DNA of 7,759 bases from assembly GCA_020047885.1 (NCBI GenBank), contig JAIFNF010000061.1, positions 1-7,759 of the forward strand, read 5' to 3'. This DNA comes from Gammaproteobacteria bacterium (GTDB lineage: Bacteria > Pseudomonadota > Gammaproteobacteria > Competibacterales > Competibacteraceae). Below are positions 5,792 to 7,759 of this stretch, in pieces (the first letter of the stretch is position 1; each line of letters begins with the position of its first letter). The notes under the pieces are model-generated. The model was not told the DNA's origin, did no database searches, and was given only the letters and a program-made list of their open reading frames with translations. Made by a program: the position numbers and the translations under genes.

Positions 5792-6324
5792 AGATCGTCC
5801 ATATCCAGCGCAAGACCGACGGAGCGCAACTCCACTAATCCGCCAATGTGGGTAAACGCCAGCCAGTCTTCCGCCCGCCGGTAGATTTCGACATGCCGGG
5901 CTTCCTGCGAGACCAGCACATACTCCTCCAAGCTTTCAATCTGTTGGTAAGCTGTGCGTTTCTTAAAGCGGTCTTTCCGGGCGGTCGAGTTGGACAGGAC
6001 TTCAATAATCAGCTTTGGCGCTGTGCAAAACAAGTCTTCATTTTCCTGTCGGGTACAGGTCACGAGCACATCGGGGTAGAAGACTTCTTCAGCCGTCAGA
6101 ACCTTAAAGTCTGAGGACAAGACGGTACAGGGCGTTTGATCAAGGTGATTGGACAACCGTGTCACCAGACGGGTAATCAGGCGCGCATGGGCAAAGGTCC
6201 CCCCGGTCATGGCAATAATTTCTCCCTCCAGCAGTTCATGGCGGGTGTCCTGCTGGGTTTCCCATGCAATAAATTCTTCAGCACTCAAAGGATTGGCGTA
6301 CAGGGATTGAGCAAGTGCATTCAT
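5773..6324 (-). CDS. Uma2-family (DUF820) restriction-endonuclease-like protein
   Basis: A 183-residue protein with the PD-(D/E)xK-like fold of the Uma2 family, whose members are abundant in some environmental bacteria and mostly of unproven function. Visible motifs: HELLEGEI (29-36) with E30 and E33; FYPDVLV (82-88) with D85; LIIEVLSNST (105-114) with E108; then D118 and K121/K122; and EEYVLVSQ (133-140) in place of the usual EYWIVD. All acidic and lysine positions expected for a metal-dependent nuclease core seem kept. The ATG at 6324 is chosen over the longer open frame reaching 6513 because GGAGGA (6336-6331) lies 6 nt upstream, whereas the longer frame overlaps the rhodanese gene. It is the last gene of a three-gene leftward operon, 13 nt after the rhodanese stop. 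Family assignment is good; role unknown. Confidence 0.88.
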   Translation of the reverse strand: MNALAQSLYANPLSAEEFIAWETQQDTRHELLEGEIIAMTGGTFAHARLITRLVTRLSNHLDQTPCTVLSSDFKVLTAEEVFYPDVLVTCTRQENEDLFCTAPKLIIEVLSNSTARKDRFKKRTAYQQIESLEEYVLVSQEARHVEIYRRAEDWLAFTHIGGLVELRSVGLALDMDDLYASFD

Positions 6325-6337
6325 GAATAGTCCTCCA

Positions 6338-6679
6338 TCAGTTGGTACGATAGCCGCTGCGCTGCATATCATGCAACCCGCCCCGATTCTCAACCTGGCG
6401 ATAACCGAGTTGGCGCAGGGTCTGCTCGGCAATGCCCGATCGGCGGCCACTACGGCAGTAAAGTACGATGCGGGTGTCCCGATCCATAGCGACATGAGCA
6501 ATCTGCTGGGCAATCTCGTTATAGGGAATATTCACGGATTGCCGGACGTGTCCCTGCTGATATTCGTTCGTCGTGCGGACGTCGATGATCAGCGGTTGCC
6601 CTGACGGCGGTGGACCACCGTGGTCAGCGAACGCGGGCATGGAAAGCAGTCCGAGGACTGGAAATGCGAACTTTCTCAT
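6338..6679 (-). CDS. Exported single-domain rhodanese, PspE-like
   Basis: A 113-residue periplasmic sulfurtransferase-type protein. An N-terminal signal peptide (MRKFAFPVLGLLSMPAFA, cut before DHGG) precedes one rhodanese domain: LIIDVRTTNEY (30-40), GHVRQSVNIPYNEI (43-56), the active-site loop YCRSGRRSG with nucleophile C75, then LGYRQVENRGGLHDM. The pattern closely resembles E. coli PspE, which moves sulfur from thiosulfate to cyanide in vitro; the in vivo acceptor here is unknown. The start is the ATG at 6679-6677, overlapping the upstream gene's stop as TGATG, with GGAGGA at 6694-6689. A TTG immediately before it (6682) is an alternative start adding one residue. The tight overlap implies translational coupling. 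The name pspE is avoided because no phage-shock genes are nearby. Confidence 0.92.
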   Translation of the reverse strand: MRKFAFPVLGLLSMPAFADHGGPPPSGQPLIIDVRTTNEYQQGHVRQSVNIPYNEIAQQIAHVAMDRDTRIVLYCRSGRRSGIAEQTLRQLGYRQVENRGGLHDMQRSGYRTN

Positions 6680-7116
6680 CAATCAGCGTCCTCCGTTGAA
6701 ACAATAAAAACATCATCGACCTCATTGATGTGATAACGGCGCGGCTTACTGGCCATAGGCAAATCCTTTTCGGTCAATCCAGACTTTTCCAGCATATAGG
6801 CGCGCATCACCGGGTCGCTCAAGGCACCCTCTTGCTTCTCGATCCATTCCTGAATGCACGGGTCTTGCAACTGAAAAATATGAATTTCCCGGTGGCCGCG
6901 CTCCAGTGCGGCATACACCGGCGGGTGGCCAAATTCCATTAGCTTGGCGTATCCCATGCCTTCGTACATATCAGCCGTCTGCTTAACACTCGACAACACT
7001 TTGCCATGAGCCTCAAAAGTCGGGCCGCGTTCAAAACGATTGCCCTTTTCCATAATATGACGGCGAACGGCTTTCAATGCCTCATCAAAGCAACTACTTG
7101 GTTGAGTCGTGCTCAC
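6679..7116 (-). CDS. Hypothetical protein, first gene of the rhodanese-Uma2 operon
   Basis: I do not recognise this 145-residue protein. It starts with GTG at 7116-7114 (MSTTQPSSCF), preceded by a G-rich Shine-Dalgarno-like run (7130-7125, 8 nt spacing). The ATG at residue 22 is an alternative start. It has no signal peptide or membrane segment and looks soluble and mixed-charge: two cysteines (C9, C87), six histidines, many Met residues, and a segment EFGHPPVYAALERGHREIHI (61-80) that may form a compact core. The C-terminus is acidic (STEDAD). Its stop overlaps the rhodanese start by one base, so the two proteins are probably made together. A partner or substrate of the exported rhodanese is one idea, but this protein has no export signal, so that would need a cytoplasmic link. 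Confidence 0.8.
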   Translation of the reverse strand: MSTTQPSSCFDEALKAVRRHIMEKGNRFERGPTFEAHGKVLSSVKQTADMYEGMGYAKLMEFGHPPVYAALERGHREIHIFQLQDPCIQEWIEKQEGALSDPVMRAYMLEKSGLTEKDLPMASKPRRYHINEVDDVFIVSTEDAD

Positions 7117-7375
7117 GGAAAGTTCCCCCCTGATATTTTGAATATTGTCATGGCGCTGATGCCAACAAGCCGACAGGCCGTATTGAGCAGACTATCCATT
7201 CTATCGACGTCTTTTCAGAGGGCTGCGGCGCTATTGAATAAGTGGAGTATAACCCTGATAGAAAGGCTTTCAAGGGACATAACGAATCGCCTGATCTCCC
7301 TGACTCGTTCATTCAATGACGACTCCCGTTTTGGACAATCTTGTTGATTTATCAATTCAGTTGAGGAAATTATTT
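7117..7375. other. Non-coding region between the leftward operon and the PTA remnant
   Basis: About 260 bp with no convincing gene. It should hold the leftward operon's promoter; TTGGCA at 7165-7160 is a possible -35, but no well-spaced -10 follows. A small inverted repeat, ATATT (7133-7137) and AATAT (7141-7145), lies just upstream of the operon's ribosome binding site and could be an operator. On the plus strand GAGGAA (7363-7368) is the ribosome binding site of the remnant at 7376. Confidence 0.4.
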
Positions 7376-7573
7376 ATGGAACAAAAACATAAAAAGTATG
7401 AAGGGTTAATGGCCCGGTGTCAGGCGTTGACGCCAGTCACCATTGCCGTTGCTTATTTCTGTGATGAAACCTCGCTCGGGGGAGCGGTGGTGCGTACTGT
7501 CGCCTATTTGAGGCAACTCGCAAAAATAGCCCCACTGCGCACTGGAGCTATTGTGGGTTGGGCTTTAGCCTGA
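7376..7573 (+). pseudogene. 5' fragment of a phosphate acetyl/butyryltransferase-like gene (also seen in enoyl-CoA hydratase/PTA fusions)
   Basis: From the ATG at 7376, with GAGGAA 7 nt upstream, the frame encodes 65 residues. The first 38 or so, MEQKHKKYEGLMARCQALTP then VTIAVAYFCDETSLGGAV, read like the start of phosphate acetyl/butyryltransferases and of bifunctional enoyl-CoA hydratase/phosphate acetyltransferases, where a stretch of the form KYE-L-RC-AL-PV-TAVA-PCDE-SL-GAVEAA is usual. After GGAV the resemblance stops, no other frame continues it, and translation ends in a REP-like palindrome. A full enzyme of this family has over 300 residues, so this is a truncated relic that kept its start and ribosome binding site. 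It is probably not an enzyme; a short peptide may still be made. An in-frame ATG at 7316 would add 20 residues but lacks a ribosome binding site. The family resemblance is from memory. Confidence 0.65.
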
Positions 7574-7619
7574 CTCTTTCATGTTGAAGGTTAAAAAAGT
7601 CAGTCTAAAGCCTGACCTA
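7554..7619. repeat. Inverted pair of REP-like palindromes (BIME-like hairpin)
   Basis: GGCTTTAGCCTGACT (7561-7575) faces AGTCAGTCTAAAGCC (7598-7612), pairing over 15 bp with one mismatch. Pairing continues outward to 7554/7619 through G-T wobbles, giving a stem of about 22 bp with a 22-nt loop. Each arm is itself an imperfect palindrome: the left centres on GGCT-TT-AGCC, the right has GTCAG and CTGAC ends. This is the pattern of repetitive extragenic palindromes mobilised by RAYT (TnpA_REP) transposases; similar GGGCTTTAGCCCGAC repeats are familiar from environmental gammaproteobacteria, as recalled. It sits exactly at the 3' end of the phosphotransacetylase remnant and provides its stop codon. 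No RAYT gene lies in the window. Confidence 0.75.
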
Positions 7620-7663
7620 GGGAAGTGATGGCTTTACTGGGTGGCAGGCGTTCTGGTTTCAGT

Positions 7664-7690
7664 AAAAATGGTTCTGTAAATTTTCCCGTG
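7664..7690 (+). repeat. Short intergenic repeat, copy 2
   Basis: Matches 3731-3757 at 23 of 27 positions, with the shared core CTGTAAATTTTCC. A second GTAAATTTT follows immediately at 7691-7699, so the motif is partly repeated in tandem here. It lies upstream of the presumed promoter of the next rightward gene. Confidence 0.35.
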
Positions 7691-7697
7691 GTAAATT

Positions 7698-7759
7698 TTG
7701 ATGTATACTGTTAGTATATATTCCCAAAGAGAACTTTCAGACTGAGCTGAGGAACGACA
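7698..7759 (+). promoter_or_regulatory. Probable promoter/operator and ribosome binding site of a gene beginning beyond the window
   Basis: An AT-rich stretch contains TATACT (7704-7709), a near-consensus -10, and a perfect inverted repeat TATACT-GTT-AGTATA (7704-7718) that could be an operator overlapping it. TGAGGA at 7748-7753 then leaves six bases to the window end, the right spacing for a start codon at about 7760. The arrangement (palindrome over the -10, short leader, good ribosome binding site) is common for autoregulated genes such as toxin-antitoxin or HTH-regulator genes, but the coding part is not visible, so that is conjecture. Confidence 0.4.

Noticed and set aside
6325..6513. 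Upstream extension of the Uma2 frame
   Set aside because: It overlaps the rhodanese gene in another frame, and a strong ribosome binding site directly precedes the ATG at 6324.
7133..7165. Sigma-70 promoter for the leftward operon (TTGGCA with TATTCA)
   Set aside because: The spacer would be 15 bp and the -10 is poor; mentioned only as a possibility within the intergenic entry.
7006..7347. Plus-strand 113-codon open frame before the PTA remnant
   Set aside because: It overlaps the start of the leftward operon on the opposite strand, has no ribosome binding site and no recognisable protein features.

Overview
The window looks like chromosomal DNA of a gammaproteobacterium. This rests on the PyrF, MurI and PspE-like sequences and on REP-like palindromes built around GGCTTTAGCC. 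The mix of an ABC-type ligand-binding/c-di-GMP sensor, a Uma2 protein and a small protein starting MLTYEDC reminded me of Competibacteraceae-like or Chromatiales-like environmental genomes, but that lineage guess comes from memory and is weak.

Layout. Positions 1-38 hold the first codons of a small leftward gene with a very good ribosome binding site. Positions 39-361 are non-coding and carry a repeat/promoter element (copy A). Positions 362-3676 (leftward) encode the main item: a 1104-residue soluble protein that joins a type 1 periplasmic-binding fold, PAS, GGDEF, EAL and a C-terminal BLUF blue-light domain. Positions 3677-4068 are non-coding and carry a second copy (B) of the repeat/promoter element. 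Rightward from 4069 come a 16-codon signal-peptide-like leader ORF, pyrF (orotidine 5'-phosphate decarboxylase) and murI (glutamate racemase), with a 7-bp tandem repeat and a perfect 14-bp palindrome between the last two. Leftward from 7116 is a compact three-gene operon: an unrecognised 145-residue protein, an exported PspE-like rhodanese, and a Uma2-family protein whose 3' end overlaps that of murI. At 7376-7573 there is a 5' fragment of a phosphate acetyl/butyryltransferase-like gene, cut off at a REP-like inverted pair (7554-7619). The last 100 bases look like the promoter, operator and ribosome binding site of a gene starting just outside the window.

Best candidate for something new. The sensor protein puts three possible inputs (small ligand, PAS, blue light) onto one polypeptide with apparently intact c-di-GMP synthesis and hydrolysis domains. 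Its upstream region shares an 86%-identical element with the upstream region of the small gene at 1-38. In both copies, read leftward, the element has an extended -10 (TGCTAnAnT) preceded by two GGsAAACC half-sites 15 bp apart. This suggests a common regulator for the two genes. pyrF and murI are ordinary housekeeping genes. I saw no tRNA, rRNA, CRISPR array or complete insertion sequence.
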